From positions 362,089-426,088 of the forward strand of contig CAMFIE010000002.1 in assembly GCA_945952315.1 (NCBI GenBank): DNA of 64,000 nucleotides. Direction: 5' to 3'. The notes beneath the pieces are model-generated. The model ran no database searches and was not told the origin of the DNA. It worked only from the letters and a program-made list of their open reading frames with translations. Below, one piece after another: positions 56,070-63,775 of this stretch; position 1 is the first letter of the stretch, and each line of letters starts with the position of its first letter. The stretch comes from an uncultured Rhizobium sp. (lineage in GTDB: Bacteria > Pseudomonadota > Alphaproteobacteria > Rhizobiales > Rhizobiaceae). Position numbers and translations under genes: made by a program.

Positions 56070-56308
56070 GCTCGACCCTCAACAATCTCAAGCCCTAAAT
56101 AGCTCAGCCAGTCTTCCCATGCTCGGATGAATGATCTCTTTGCCAGTGCTTTTGTTGCTCCTCCACGGCGCTTGTCTACGGGATGGAAAGCGTTGAGACT
56201 ATAGAACCAGTCTCCATTAGGTCTCTTGAATACATAACCGATTATGTTTTCATTTCGATAAGCGATCTCTATGTCACTGTCTTGTTTCTTCCAAACGATG
56301 CCGCTCAT
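56066..56308 (-). CDS. Unrecognised small protein in phage-like operon
   Basis: 80 residues, starting MSGIVWKKQDSDIEIAYRN, a compact alpha/beta-looking protein with FKRPNGDWFYSLNAFHP and AFIRAWEDWLSYLGLEIVEG-like aromatic helices. Start and stop overlap the neighbours by four bases (ATGA). No family recognised. Confidence 0.6.
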   Translation of the reverse strand: MSGIVWKKQDSDIEIAYRNENIIGYVFKRPNGDWFYSLNAFHPVDKRRGGATKALAKRSFIRAWEDWLSYLGLEIVEGRA

Positions 56309-56466
56309 GCCCGGCCTCCGGTGTTCTTGTCGTCGCGCTTTCTGTCGCGGAACCATTCAACAAGGGTTTCGATGAGCATGATTGCCAGGACTACGACGAA
56401 GCCAACAGCTCCGATGATTGTTGCCTCGTGGCTGTATTGGATGATTATCGTTGTGTCATAGGTCAT
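56305..56466 (-). CDS. Small membrane protein in phage-like operon
   Basis: 53 residues with one membrane helix (IIGAVGFVVVLAIMLIETLV) and a basic tail (WFRDRKRDDKNTGGRA). Its start overlaps the upstream stop (ATG 56466-56464, TGA 56465-56463) and its stop overlaps the next start, so both ends are ATGA couples. The frame is supported by these overlaps. Confidence 0.65.
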   Translation of the reverse strand: MTYDTTIIIQYSHEATIIGAVGFVVVLAIMLIETLVEWFRDRKRDDKNTGGRA

Positions 56467-56876
56467 GCTCGACCCTCCGCAAACCGTTGAACAAACTCGT
56501 CCAGTGCGTCGGCTAGTTCGTCATCGAACTCGATCACCTCGAAACCTTCAGGCAATTCTTTCCATACGCCAGGTTTGATGTTGATGTAGTCCTCATCCCT
56601 CGGTCTATAGACCTCGCCTTCGAACCGTCCTGTCTCGGCGAAGGTGGCAAGAATGACCGCAAGCTCTGCGGCCACCTCTCTTGTGATCAGGATGTCTTGC
56701 TGACCGGGAGCATCCAAGCCTAGCCACAAGGCGTCGGTCTGAATGAACCGGCCTTCGGAGATCGAGCAGAGCCTGTTCATTCCGTCAGTAAAGTGAGCCT
56801 CGGCAGGAAAGTAGTTGTCTCCATCATCGACCCAGCTTTCGTTAAAGTGGATCATGGGTGCTTTGCGACGAGTCAT
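56463..56876 (-). CDS. Unrecognised acidic protein in phage-like operon
   Basis: 137 residues starting MTRRKAPMIHFNESWVDDG. Strong ribosome-binding site GGAGGGG with a 7-base spacer, lying inside the end of the upstream gene. The protein is acidic, with a C-terminal ELADALDEFVQRFAEGRA helix. No family recognised. Confidence 0.65.
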   Translation of the reverse strand: MTRRKAPMIHFNESWVDDGDNYFPAEAHFTDGMNRLCSISEGRFIQTDALWLGLDAPGQQDILITREVAAELAVILATFAETGRFEGEVYRPRDEDYINIKPGVWKELPEGFEVIEFDDELADALDEFVQRFAEGRA

Positions 56877-57148
56877 CGTTTGCCCCTCCATACTGCGTCC
56901 AAAAATTCAATGTCAGCATCGCTGACTGGAGGACACCAACCGATCTCTCGGCTGAATTGGTCGTGAAGAATTTTCAAATGGATGACGTAAAACCTATGCC
57001 GAATGTGTCGGATAATAGGTAGTCTCTTCAAGTAGCCAGCTCTTTTGAAAAAGAATTGCGAAAGATGGTACGTAACCAGGTACGTAGCCAACATAACGAA
57101 TGGAAGCGTTGCCACGTAGAGCAGGAAGAGGACTATGAACTTGTTCAT
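56873..57148 (-). CDS. Small membrane protein in phage-like operon
   Basis: 91 residues with two membrane helices (IVLFLLYVATLPFVMLATYLV, about residues 4-24, and another weaker), then a basic segment (RLPIIRHIRHRFYVIHLK). Start 57148 with GGAGGT and a 5-base spacer. The long upstream frame is not coding. It overlaps the next gene by four bases. Confidence 0.65.
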   Translation of the reverse strand: MNKFIVLFLLYVATLPFVMLATYLVTYHLSQFFFKRAGYLKRLPIIRHIRHRFYVIHLKILHDQFSREIGWCPPVSDADIEFLDAVWRGKR

Positions 57149-57159
57149 ATCAGACCTCC

Positions 57160-57312
57160 TCACACGATAGCCGCTAGGAAAAGCCCAACGAAAATGCTGA
57201 AGCAGATCGACAGCCAAATTGGAGCGGTCACGGCAAGCCACGACCAATTGATGTGACCTGTCAGCTTGAGGCCGATGAAGAGGAGCGAGAGAGCGAACAT
57301 AAATAAAATCAT
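57160..57312 (-). CDS. Very small two-helix membrane protein
   Basis: 50 residues (MILFMFALSLLFIGLKLTGHINWSW, then an Ala/Ile/Phe-rich helix ending FVGLFLAAIV). GGAGAG stands before the start. It shares LLFI-x-LKLT-x-x-I-x-WSW with the next gene, so the two are duplicates. Its stop is 12 bases from the start of the downstream gene. Confidence 0.6.
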   Translation of the reverse strand: MILFMFALSLLFIGLKLTGHINWSWLAVTAPIWLSICFSIFVGLFLAAIV

Positions 57313-57323
57313 TTTGGCTCTCC

Positions 57324-57488
57324 TTACTTCTCAGACTTCTTTGCAGCAGAAGAGATGCCGCTGAAGAAGGCAATGACCGCCAATGCGGCAAAAGGCGAAA
57401 GCACTTGCCCCCAAGACCAGTCAATTTGGTGAGTAAGTTTCAATGCTATGAATAGGAGGACTAGAGCCTCAACAAAAGTGATCTTCAT
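57324..57488 (-). CDS. Very small two-helix membrane protein, paralogue
   Basis: 54 residues starting MKITFVEALVLLFIALKLTHQIDWSW, ribosome-binding GGGAGAT upstream. It is the first gene of the minus-strand run. A longer frame to 57509 adds 7 residues. The pair resembles short membrane proteins found in many phages, with no known role. Confidence 0.6.
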   Translation of the reverse strand: MKITFVEALVLLFIALKLTHQIDWSWGQVLSPFAALAVIAFFSGISSAAKKSEK

Positions 57489-57698
57489 TTTTATCTCCCT
57501 AATGGACACTGATGATCAGCAGTGCCTTGAGGAGAATTCTGACATACAACGCCGCATGAATTTTTTGGCCGGCAGAAAATTATTCCGCATGATCCCCGGA
57601 GACAGAAAGGGAACAGGGTGGTAAGCCTCATTCAAAATTATAGGTTTAGAAAGCGGAGAGTCTTAGCTTTCTGACACAAGAAAGATTCGGGAGAACAT

Positions 57699-58364
57699 AT
57701 GTTGACCAGAGTTCAGACCGCCGAGCCGCAGTCAGCATCAGACGACTTCGTTCAGTTTGTGAATGGTCGCAAGTTCAAAACGGTTATGGCCGATCCGCCA
57801 TGGCAGTTCATGAACCGCACTGGCAAGGTTGCTCCTGAACACAAGCGCCTTTCTCGCTACGGAACCATGGAGCTGGACGCGATCAAAGCCCTGCCTGTTG
57901 CTGACGCATGCGCCCCGACCGCTCATCTGTATCTGTGGGTTCCGAACGCTCTCCTTCCTGAAGGAATTGAGGTTCTCCGAGCATGGGGCTTCACCTACAA
58001 GGCAAACATCGTCTGGCACAAGGTCCGCAAAGACGGCGGCTCTGACGGTCGTGGAGTGGGCTTCTATTTCCGAAACGTGACTGAGCTTATCCTGTTTGGC
58101 ACTCGAGGCAAGAACGCTCGCACGCTCGATCCCGGCCGGTCGCAGGTGAACTACATCGGCACTCGTAAGCGCGAGCATTCCCGAAAGCCCGATGAGCAGT
58201 ATCCGCTCATCGAATCCTGCTCCCCCGGTCCGTATCTGGAAATGTTCGGTCGCGGTGTCAGGAGCGGTTGGTCGACGTGGGGCAACCAGGCTCACGAAGA
58301 GTATGAGCCTGACTGGAAGACATACAGCCACAATTCAGCAACGGATCGCGTGGCCGCCGAGTAA
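57699..58364 (+). CDS. MT-A70 family DNA adenine methyltransferase
   Basis: 221 residues: the catalytic motif is DPPW at residues 32-35 (FKTVMADPPWQF), followed by MELDAIKALPV, LYLWVPNALLPEG and the FxGxG-like binding part FGRGVRSGWSTWGNQ at the end. This is the usual N6-adenine MT-A70 layout (M.MunI-like). Start 57699 with CGGGAG. It stops directly against the stop of the restriction endonuclease gene (58365), in convergent order, so the two probably form a restriction-modification pair. Confidence 0.87.
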   Translation: MLTRVQTAEPQSASDDFVQFVNGRKFKTVMADPPWQFMNRTGKVAPEHKRLSRYGTMELDAIKALPVADACAPTAHLYLWVPNALLPEGIEVLRAWGFTYKANIVWHKVRKDGGSDGRGVGFYFRNVTELILFGTRGKNARTLDPGRSQVNYIGTRKREHSRKPDEQYPLIESCSPGPYLEMFGRGVRSGWSTWGNQAHEEYEPDWKTYSHNSATDRVAAE

Positions 58365-59171
58365 TCACTCAGCGGTCACGATACCTGCTTCTTCGAGCTG
58401 GTCTTCTTGCTCTGCGATATCAGCTATTGATATGCCCTCGCCAAATGTCACTATCGATGACGGAAGTCCAATTAGTACCAGAGGGCAGGGGTTTCCAACG
58501 CCGCGGTGAACGCGATCCTCCAGCTTGCCCCAGTGTGTTGTTGCCGCGCCGTACTTGTCGCTGACAAACTTGTTAACCCACGCTTCACGGAACGGCACAC
58601 CGGCTTTCACGCGCTTATTGATAGCAGCATTCTGCTTTGCCGTTCTGGTTATTCCAAGCTTGTCCAGGTCTTCGTGTGAACTGATGAGATGATCACCTGC
58701 GTAGCGTTCTATGAGGTCTTTCATTTCAGCTTGAAGGGTGGTGCCGCGCGTAATGATGACGCCAACAGATATCGCACCTTCGGCGTGCAGACGTTTGAAA
58801 TTCTCAAGGTCCCTGTCGAAGAATGGGTCTTTGTTGTTCCATTCAATTTCGCATGCGACGACGCGATCACTGAACGTTTTTACGTGGTCAATCTCATGCG
58901 AAATAGATTCACGGCGTACACCGTTGATCGTCTTCTCAACGACAAAGTTCATCTTCTTCCAGCCGACTGCGGCAAGCCCTTTGCGCAGCCTTTGCGTTCC
59001 CTTGGTCTCACCACCGCCCGAACCTATTATCTCCTCGATCGGGATAGTGAGAGCACCAACGACTTCTTCGAGTTCTTTTATAGCGTCAGGGAAATCATGC
59101 GTGAGAATTGCCTCCGCATGTGAATGTGTTTCTACCTGAAAACCTTTGTCTATCAGACCCTTGAATATCAT
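58365..59171 (-). CDS. BglII/BstYI-type restriction endonuclease (predicted)
   Basis: 268 residues with the core pattern SHEID (91-95), VVACEIEWNNKDPFFDRDLENFKRLH (about 105-130) and VGVIITRG, which fits the PD-(D/E)xK variant of BglII-like enzymes where the catalytic acidic residues would be near D95, E108 and E110. BglII-type enzymes cut AGATCT or RGATCY; this target is inferred. It shares no base with the methyltransferase gene: stop codons meet at 58364/58365. No clear ribosome-binding site is visible near the start, and a shorter start is possible. Confidence 0.72.
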   Translation of the reverse strand: MIFKGLIDKGFQVETHSHAEAILTHDFPDAIKELEEVVGALTIPIEEIIGSGGGETKGTQRLRKGLAAVGWKKMNFVVEKTINGVRRESISHEIDHVKTFSDRVVACEIEWNNKDPFFDRDLENFKRLHAEGAISVGVIITRGTTLQAEMKDLIERYAGDHLISSHEDLDKLGITRTAKQNAAINKRVKAGVPFREAWVNKFVSDKYGAATTHWGKLEDRVHRGVGNPCPLVLIGLPSSIVTFGEGISIADIAEQEDQLEEAGIVTAE

Positions 59172-59288
59172 CGCCGCCGTCCGTTGATTCGATAGCGCAG
59201 CCTAGCACAGGTTGCACAACCTGACTCATTCTGGGGCACTTTATTCTCAGTCTTGACTCCTGGTATCTACGAGAACAAAACAGGAACT

Positions 59289-59537
59289 ATGAAGCACAGA
59301 AAGGGCATAGACCTCATACCGTCAAATGATCGACGACCCATTGCGGACATGCGGCAATGGGAGGAGATAGGCGGCCACTGCTCTGCATGCGGGCATGTTG
59401 GCATGCTGAACCGCTACGAGCTCCAGCGGCGATTTGGTGGAACTCTCATTCTATCGGAAATCGGATCGCGGTTGGTGTGTCGTGTGTGCGGAAACAGGGA
59501 GTTGAATTCGGCTGTGCTTGGTCGTCAGAGACGGTGA
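59289..59537 (+). CDS. Small zinc-ribbon protein
   Basis: 82 residues with two CxxC pairs (CSACGHVG and CRVCGNRE) about 35 apart, a zinc ribbon. Start 59289 with AGGA 4 bases upstream; an earlier in-frame start exists at 59253. No family recognised. Its role in the phage-like region is unknown. Confidence 0.6.
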   Translation: MKHRKGIDLIPSNDRRPIADMRQWEEIGGHCSACGHVGMLNRYELQRRFGGTLILSEIGSRLVCRVCGNRELNSAVLGRQRR

Positions 59538-59679
59538 TTGACACATGCTGAATATACGTAAATACTGTATTTAGGAATGGAAATCGGCTTGATTCATTCT
59601 CACCGTCGCTTCAGTGACCGCTGACGCGATCCACCTGGGATAGGGGATAGATCATGATATCGAAGAGTTGCCGACTTTG

Positions 59680-59705
59680 AAGGGGATGTCGAAAGGCGTC
59701 CCCTT
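59680..59705 (+). terminator. Hairpin in the 286-base gap 59538-59823
   Basis: 9-bp stem AAGGGGATG / CGTCCCCTT with an 8-base loop, then TTGTTCTT. It could end a short transcript (small RNA) in this gap, since the gene before ends 140 bases earlier. No coding frame of substance lies in the gap. Confidence 0.5.
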
Positions 59706-59823
59706 TGTTCTTCACGTCGCGGCAAATTAACCTTCCGATCGCCATTCCCAAATTCAGCACTTGATAACTCAACTTCCCCGCGTCATATCTGTGTCAACAA
59801 CTTTTGAATGCACGGAGGCAGTT

Positions 59824-60132
59824 ATGGCTCGGTTCGGAAACGCAAACAGTGTCGTAGCAGCGAACGCCGCTGGCATGATGTGCCTCGGCTCCGGGGTCAT
59901 GTCTGTGGCGCTCGGTCTCGGCGCTGCTTTCGACGCGGCGACGGACGCGCTGCGGGAAGTGCGGTATACGCAGTCGCTTGGCGATGCGATGGCTCATGCT
60001 AACGAGATGGCCGCTATTGCCTCGGCGGCTATCGATTACACCGCTCAGCTCGAGCAGGAGATCGCTTCTCTTCGTGCCGCATGCGCCCAGCGTCAGGAAG
60101 TCATCGACCTTATGAAGGCTCGCAAGCACTAA
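59824..60132 (+). CDS. Unrecognised small protein with Gly-rich hydrophobic part
   Basis: 102 residues starting MARFGNANSVVAANAAGMMCLGSG with a Gly/Ala/Val-rich stretch (VMSVALGLGAAFDAATDA), then a charged helix (AQLEQEIASLRAACAQRQEVIDLMKARKH) that looks like a coiled coil. Start with GGAGG. The last A of its stop is the first base of the next start (TAATG). Confidence 0.6.
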   Translation: MARFGNANSVVAANAAGMMCLGSGVMSVALGLGAAFDAATDALREVRYTQSLGDAMAHANEMAAIASAAIDYTAQLEQEIASLRAACAQRQEVIDLMKARKH

Positions 60133-60461
60133 TGCAAAACTCGGAATCTGTGACGCTTCGCGTCCCCTTGGACATTCTTGCGAGCATTCGGAATATCGCT
60201 GAATCAACTGGCCGCTCGAGAGACAGCATCATCGTCCGCGCGTTGAGCATCTATCTTCTAAACGAGGGAGCGGATGTTCTGGCGGCAATTCGAGGCAGAG
60301 CTCAGATCGCCGCAGGTGAATATGAATACATGGACGATCTGACAGCTGACGTTGACGCGATTGCAAAAATGCCGCGCTTCTCTCTCAATGACTACGAAAT
60401 GCTGAGAACCCCGGACGAAACCGATGAAGAGTATGCTGCGCGGCTTAAGCTGTTCAAATAA
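60132..60461 (+). CDS. Ribbon-helix-helix protein (CopG-like)
   Basis: 109 residues. The N-terminal part (SVTLRVPLDILASIRNIAESTGRSRDSIIVRALSIYLLNEG, about 5-45) has the RHH fold, a DNA-binding dimer as in antitoxins and phage repressors. The C-terminal half is acidic. Translation is probably coupled to the gene before. No toxin gene stands next to it. Confidence 0.7.
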   Translation: MQNSESVTLRVPLDILASIRNIAESTGRSRDSIIVRALSIYLLNEGADVLAAIRGRAQIAAGEYEYMDDLTADVDAIAKMPRFSLNDYEMLRTPDETDEEYAARLKLFK

Positions 60462-60467
60462 TGAAAA

Positions 60468-60492
60468 AAGGGGAGCTGTTGGCTCCCCTTTC
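60468..60492 (+). terminator. Rho-independent terminator after the RHH gene
   Basis: 9-bp stem AAGGGGAGC / GCTCCCCTT followed by TCC; on the other strand it also has a T run, so it may work both ways. Confidence 0.75.
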
Positions 60493-60705
60493 CGTATAGT
60501 CATTCCACCTATACCTGTGAAGGCTGTCAAACCGAGATGCATATGGCTCGGGTCACCTTGGTTCCGCTAGAGCCACACTCTTTTCGGCCACCGCTTTGTT
60601 TAGACTCTTTCAGCGTCATGTATCACATGCTGCGCGTCACCTGTGTTCAGCCACTGACCGAGTAAACCCATATTCCACTACACACCTGCAACGCACAAGC
60701 GCCGG

Positions 60706-61287
60706 TCAGCTCCCTGGAAGCGGCATCTTGAAATCAAGCGATCCACCGTTCTTTTTCATCTCGCGAGCGATCCTCGTCTGCATTTGTAGAAGGATCGCGT
60801 TCCCGGGTGCTACGACTTCGCGCTCCGGTTCTAGCATCGGCTCCGCATTCACGTCGACCTTCGGCAAGCCGAAGATGTTGTGCTCTTGGCCGTTCGCAAA
60901 CTTCCTGACTTCGTGCTGTCCAGCTGTCGACAGCACATCAAGCTCCGCATCGGACATTGTCAGCAGCGTCGCGCGGACGGCGGCAGGAAGAGCCGAGAGA
61001 TCGATGGTCGAGCGCTGGAGCGGCGTTGCTTTCGCGTACTTATATATAGTCGCTACGCCGTCTTTCGTCACCGCATTCACAACTGCCTGCTCGCGCTTCG
61101 TCTGAAGTCCCGCGAGCAGGTCCTCGCCGGTCACCTCGGGATTGAACTTCGGAGGCATGTTTGCATTTCCAGCGAGCGCTCGGAACGGTGCCAAAGCCAT
61201 GAGCCAAGCGGTATCGAATATATATTCTATGCCCTTAGCAAGGTAGGACAGCGAAGCGGTTATAGTTTTTAGAAGTAGTCGCAACAT
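60706..61287 (-). CDS. Unrecognised protein in phage-like region
   Basis: 193 residues: hydrophobic head (MLRLLLKTITASLSYLAKGIEYIFDTAWLMALAPFRALAG) then a helical body (LLAGLQTKREQAVVNAVTKDG) and an acidic tail. The first helix may be a membrane anchor. Start after AAGGGAG. No family recognised. Confidence 0.6.
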   Translation of the reverse strand: MLRLLLKTITASLSYLAKGIEYIFDTAWLMALAPFRALAGNANMPPKFNPEVTGEDLLAGLQTKREQAVVNAVTKDGVATIYKYAKATPLQRSTIDLSALPAAVRATLLTMSDAELDVLSTAGQHEVRKFANGQEHNIFGLPKVDVNAEPMLEPEREVVAPGNAILLQMQTRIAREMKKNGGSLDFKMPLPGS

Positions 61288-61411
61288 TGGTATCTCCCTT
61301 TTTTCTGGTTGCAGGAAGATGTTGGGCGGTGGCTATGCATGAAACAAATGGTCGGCGCTTGCATGCCGCCGAAGCTGGAGCAATCATTGAGTCCTGGATG
61401 GGAGATACTCA

Positions 61412-61777
61412 ATGAGTGGAGCTAGTTATGTTCCTAAGAAAGTTGGCTGGGCACCGAAGCGGATCGCGCCGACAGTAGCGCCGGCCGCCGAAGCTAAGCC
61501 TGCCGAAAAGCAGAAGAGAGTAGCCGGGATCATCACAGCGAAGGACTTCAACTCGCCGAGTACGAAGATACCCCCGTCTGATGTGGTCATCATCCGCAAA
61601 GGTGCAGACGGCAAATGGACCCAGCGCTATGCCGCTCCCAGTTTCATGCGGCGCACCGGTTTTGGACGTGGTGAGGTGAAGCTTCCTGAATGGTATTACC
61701 TTGTCGGAACTAAAGCATATCAAGACCGGCGATGCCAAGCCGGGTTTGATATGTACTGCGAGTATGACACGAATTGA
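61412..61777 (+). CDS. Unrecognised basic protein in phage-like region
   Basis: 121 residues with a Pro/Ala/Lys-rich N-terminal half and an aromatic/Arg-rich C-terminal half. Start with GGGAG. A terminator follows. No family recognised. Confidence 0.55.
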   Translation: MSGASYVPKKVGWAPKRIAPTVAPAAEAKPAEKQKRVAGIITAKDFNSPSTKIPPSDVVIIRKGADGKWTQRYAAPSFMRRTGFGRGEVKLPEWYYLVGTKAYQDRRCQAGFDMYCEYDTN

Positions 61778-61796
61778 ACAACAGGCAGAAAACAAG

Positions 61797-61822
61797 AAAG
61801 GGCGGCAAGTGAGCCGCCCTTT
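61797..61822 (+). terminator. Rho-independent terminator
   Basis: 10-bp perfect stem AAAGGGCGGC / GCCGCCCTTT, 20 bases after the gene at 61412. Confidence 0.82.
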
Positions 61823-61839
61823 GAATTTGAGGGGTTGTT

Positions 61840-61923
61840 ATGATTGAGGAACCGATAGACGAACGAATGGACTGGTGCAACCAGCGTATGTATGTGTTCT
61901 CTGTGCTGAAGCGATTTGGATAA
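61840..61923 (+). CDS. 27-residue leader-like ORF
   Basis: MIEEPIDERMDWCNQRMYVFSVLKRFG, start after GAGGGG with a 6-base spacer. It ends 5 bases before the start of the next gene, whose own ribosome-binding site is weak. It may couple the translation of that gene. Confidence 0.4.
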   Translation: MIEEPIDERMDWCNQRMYVFSVLKRFG

Positions 61924-61928
61924 TTTGA

Positions 61929-62270
61929 ATGCGTAAACTGCTTGTCGTTGCTTCTCTGCTGATTTCAGGTCAGGCGCTTGCCCTCGACGATGCGACTAAG
62001 AAAACGCTTGAGGACATGCGAGACAAATATCGGGGTTGCCTTTTTGCGCAGTCAGTCGTCTACGGTGAGCAGAGCTGCCATGCTCCTTCAGAGCTGTTGC
62101 CTGCCGTGTTCGCGAGTTGCAAGAAGCAGGAGAATGCTGTCCTGGAGTTCATGGATAGCGCCACAGTTGAAGGTGCTTCCAAGCCGATTGTCGAGGAGTT
62201 TAAGGAGAAGCTCAAAGGCGATCTTGTCGTGCTTATCGTTCATGAACAGTCGCGGAAAGACTGTAAGTGA
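61929..62270 (+). CDS. Small exported protein
   Basis: 113 residues with a signal peptide (MRKLLVVASLLISGQALA) and a Cys-containing mature part (C at about 38, 51, 66 and 112), helical. Probably periplasmic. No family recognised. Confidence 0.6.
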   Translation: MRKLLVVASLLISGQALALDDATKKTLEDMRDKYRGCLFAQSVVYGEQSCHAPSELLPAVFASCKKQENAVLEFMDSATVEGASKPIVEEFKEKLKGDLVVLIVHEQSRKDCK

Positions 62271-62295
62271 GTTTAGCCGCATCGGGTAAAGAAAA

Positions 62296-62323
62296 AGGGG
62301 ACTGACCAGATCGTCAGTCCCCT
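62296..62323 (-). terminator. Terminator of the lysis gene run
   Basis: 11-bp perfect stem AGGGGACTGAC / GTCAGTCCCCT; on the minus strand it is followed by TTTTTCTTT. It lies 125 bases after the o-spanin stop. Confidence 0.82.
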
Positions 62324-62447
62324 AAGGTGGCGGGCGAAGGACACCCAATGTCAGCGAGAAAGACAACGAACTTTGGGAGATACAATGAACTCTCGCTACA
62401 AATTAATTGTTGTATGTCTGCAAGAATTACACAATAGCCGAAGAAAA

Positions 62448-62891
62448 CTAATTTGATTTATTTTCGATAATATTTCGGACTGACCTAAGCTTTACTCGAC
62501 AGTCGTTTCCAGCCTCGGCTACGCGGTTCAGATATCGCGCGACATCTTTCTGCGAAATCCAGGCTGTACCTGCTGTCGGTTCCGGAGAGCAAGTCAGCAG
62601 AGACTTCGGTACTTCGACTTTGCGCTCAACGACCTTCGTGACGATCTGGGGTTTGGTCGTCTGGCAGCCGATGATCACCGTGCTCGCGAGAAGTAAAGCA
62701 GTCAGAGGGGCGGCTTTCGTTCCAACGCCCGACAACGAACGCTTTACGCGGCACTTTGACTGACACTCCTCGGCCAGGTATTCCGAATAGTCCTTGCTAT
62801 AGCCGGGAGGACAGCCAGCGCTGATGAAGCCATCGGGCTCTGATGCGCAGACTTTCTGCCACCATTCCTTTGATCTTTTCAGCATCGTCAT
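62448..62891 (-). CDS. o-spanin-like lipoprotein (Rz1-type)
   Basis: 147 residues. A hydrophobic stretch with a lipobox (TALLLASTVIIGCQTT, Cys about 76) is followed by a short mature part with VERKVEVPKSLLTC and CRVKLRSVRNI. This is the usual outer-membrane spanin pattern. The N-terminal 55 residues are unusual for such a protein; a TTG inside (LSGVGTKAAPL...) could give a short form. It overlaps the i-spanin by four bases. Confidence 0.65.
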   Translation of the reverse strand: MTMLKRSKEWWQKVCASEPDGFISAGCPPGYSKDYSEYLAEECQSKCRVKRSLSGVGTKAAPLTALLLASTVIIGCQTTKPQIVTKVVERKVEVPKSLLTCSPEPTAGTAWISQKDVARYLNRVAEAGNDCRVKLRSVRNIIENKSN

Positions 62892-63250
62892 TTCACACCT
62901 CCAAACCGGCCTGCACGTAGGCGCTGGAGAACAGGAGCAACCGGTCCGTCCTCATCTACGGACGAGGCATCGATCTCGGCATCGGCAGCGCGTGCCAGCT
63001 CGGTGTTCTTGGCAATCTCCGACTGCGCGTCTTCCAAAGCCTGGACCGCTCTCCTGCGATCCTCGTCGGCCTTGAGAGCAGCTTCAGCATTGGTCTGAGA
63101 AAGCGTTATAAGCTGGGCGTTGACGGCCTCTTGTTGAACCAAAGACGCTTTAAGTTCAGAAGTCTCTGATGATTTGTCATAAAGCCTCCAGCCGAGAAAT
63201 CCGGTGATCGAGGCGAGGATCGCGATAGCCGCAAATTTGAGGTCAGGCAT
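62888..63250 (-). CDS. i-spanin-like protein (Rz-type)
   Basis: 120 residues: N-terminal membrane helix (FAAIAILASITGFLGWRLYD) then a charged coiled coil (ELKASLVQQEAVNAQLITLSQTNAEAALKADEDRRRAVQALEDAQSE). With the lipoprotein gene that follows it forms a typical two-part spanin that fuses the two membranes at lysis. Start 63250 (MPDLKFAA) is inside the end of the gene before. Confidence 0.7.
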   Translation of the reverse strand: MPDLKFAAIAILASITGFLGWRLYDKSSETSELKASLVQQEAVNAQLITLSQTNAEAALKADEDRRRAVQALEDAQSEIAKNTELARAADAEIDASSVDEDGPVAPVLQRLRAGRFGGVK

Positions 63251-63509
63251 AGGTCTTGCTCCCACGCTTAACGTCGAGAAGCCCTTGAGCTGCGAATGCT
63301 CGCAGATCAAGATGCCCGACACCCATGTAGAGACCGGCGAGCGCCACGTTGATGGCTCCGCTGTTCGTTATGATGTCGGCTGCTTGAGCTGGGTTCAGCC
63401 AGAGTGCCTGGAACATAGCCGCATTGTTGCAGACTATAAGAAACAAGATCACGCACTTGGTGAAGAAGCGGCTCGAGGTTTTGGATTTCTGAGAGGATAT
63501 CTGGGTCAT
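63243..63509 (-). CDS. Small membrane protein of the lysis run (holin candidate)
   Basis: 88 residues with membrane helices at about 17-38 (KCVILFLIVCNNAAMFQALWL) and 53-70. Its place between endolysin and spanins fits a holin or antiholin, but this is from context only. The start (MTQISSQKSKTS) overlaps the stop of the gene before by ATGA. Confidence 0.5.
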   Translation of the reverse strand: MTQISSQKSKTSSRFFTKCVILFLIVCNNAAMFQALWLNPAQAADIITNSGAINVALAGLYMGVGHLDLRAFAAQGLLDVKRGSKTYA

Positions 63510-63775
63510 GGCGCTACGCTCTCCGCCAATCCCCACCGAACACCGAGTGCCTCGGTAATCTGCGTGAGTTTCGTTATGCCGTACCAACTACCGTTTCCGG
63601 AGCATATGTCTCTGAGGTGGGCACGGCGGAGAGACTTCACATTCTTGAGTGCTATCTCCTCAGCGTCAGGAATGGTGTCGAGGAGGTAAGTGATTTTGTC
63701 TTCAAGCTGTTTCTTGATAAGCTTCACGGACTCGGATTCGTAAGGAGAGGCTTTAGTCGGGCGATACGATCCCAT
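63506..63775 (-). CDS. Unrecognised small protein after the endolysin
   Basis: 89 residues with a helical part (KLIKKQLEDKITYLLDTIPDAEEIALKNVKSLRR). Its start shares a base with the endolysin stop (TAATG). No family recognised. Confidence 0.55.
   Translation of the reverse strand: MGSYRPTKASPYESESVKLIKKQLEDKITYLLDTIPDAEEIALKNVKSLRRAHLRDICSGNGSWYGITKLTQITEALGVRWGLAESVAP

Noticed and set aside
58689..59139. Plus-strand frames of 130-145 codons within the endonuclease gene
   Set aside because: They are antisense to a supported gene and have no ribosome-binding site.
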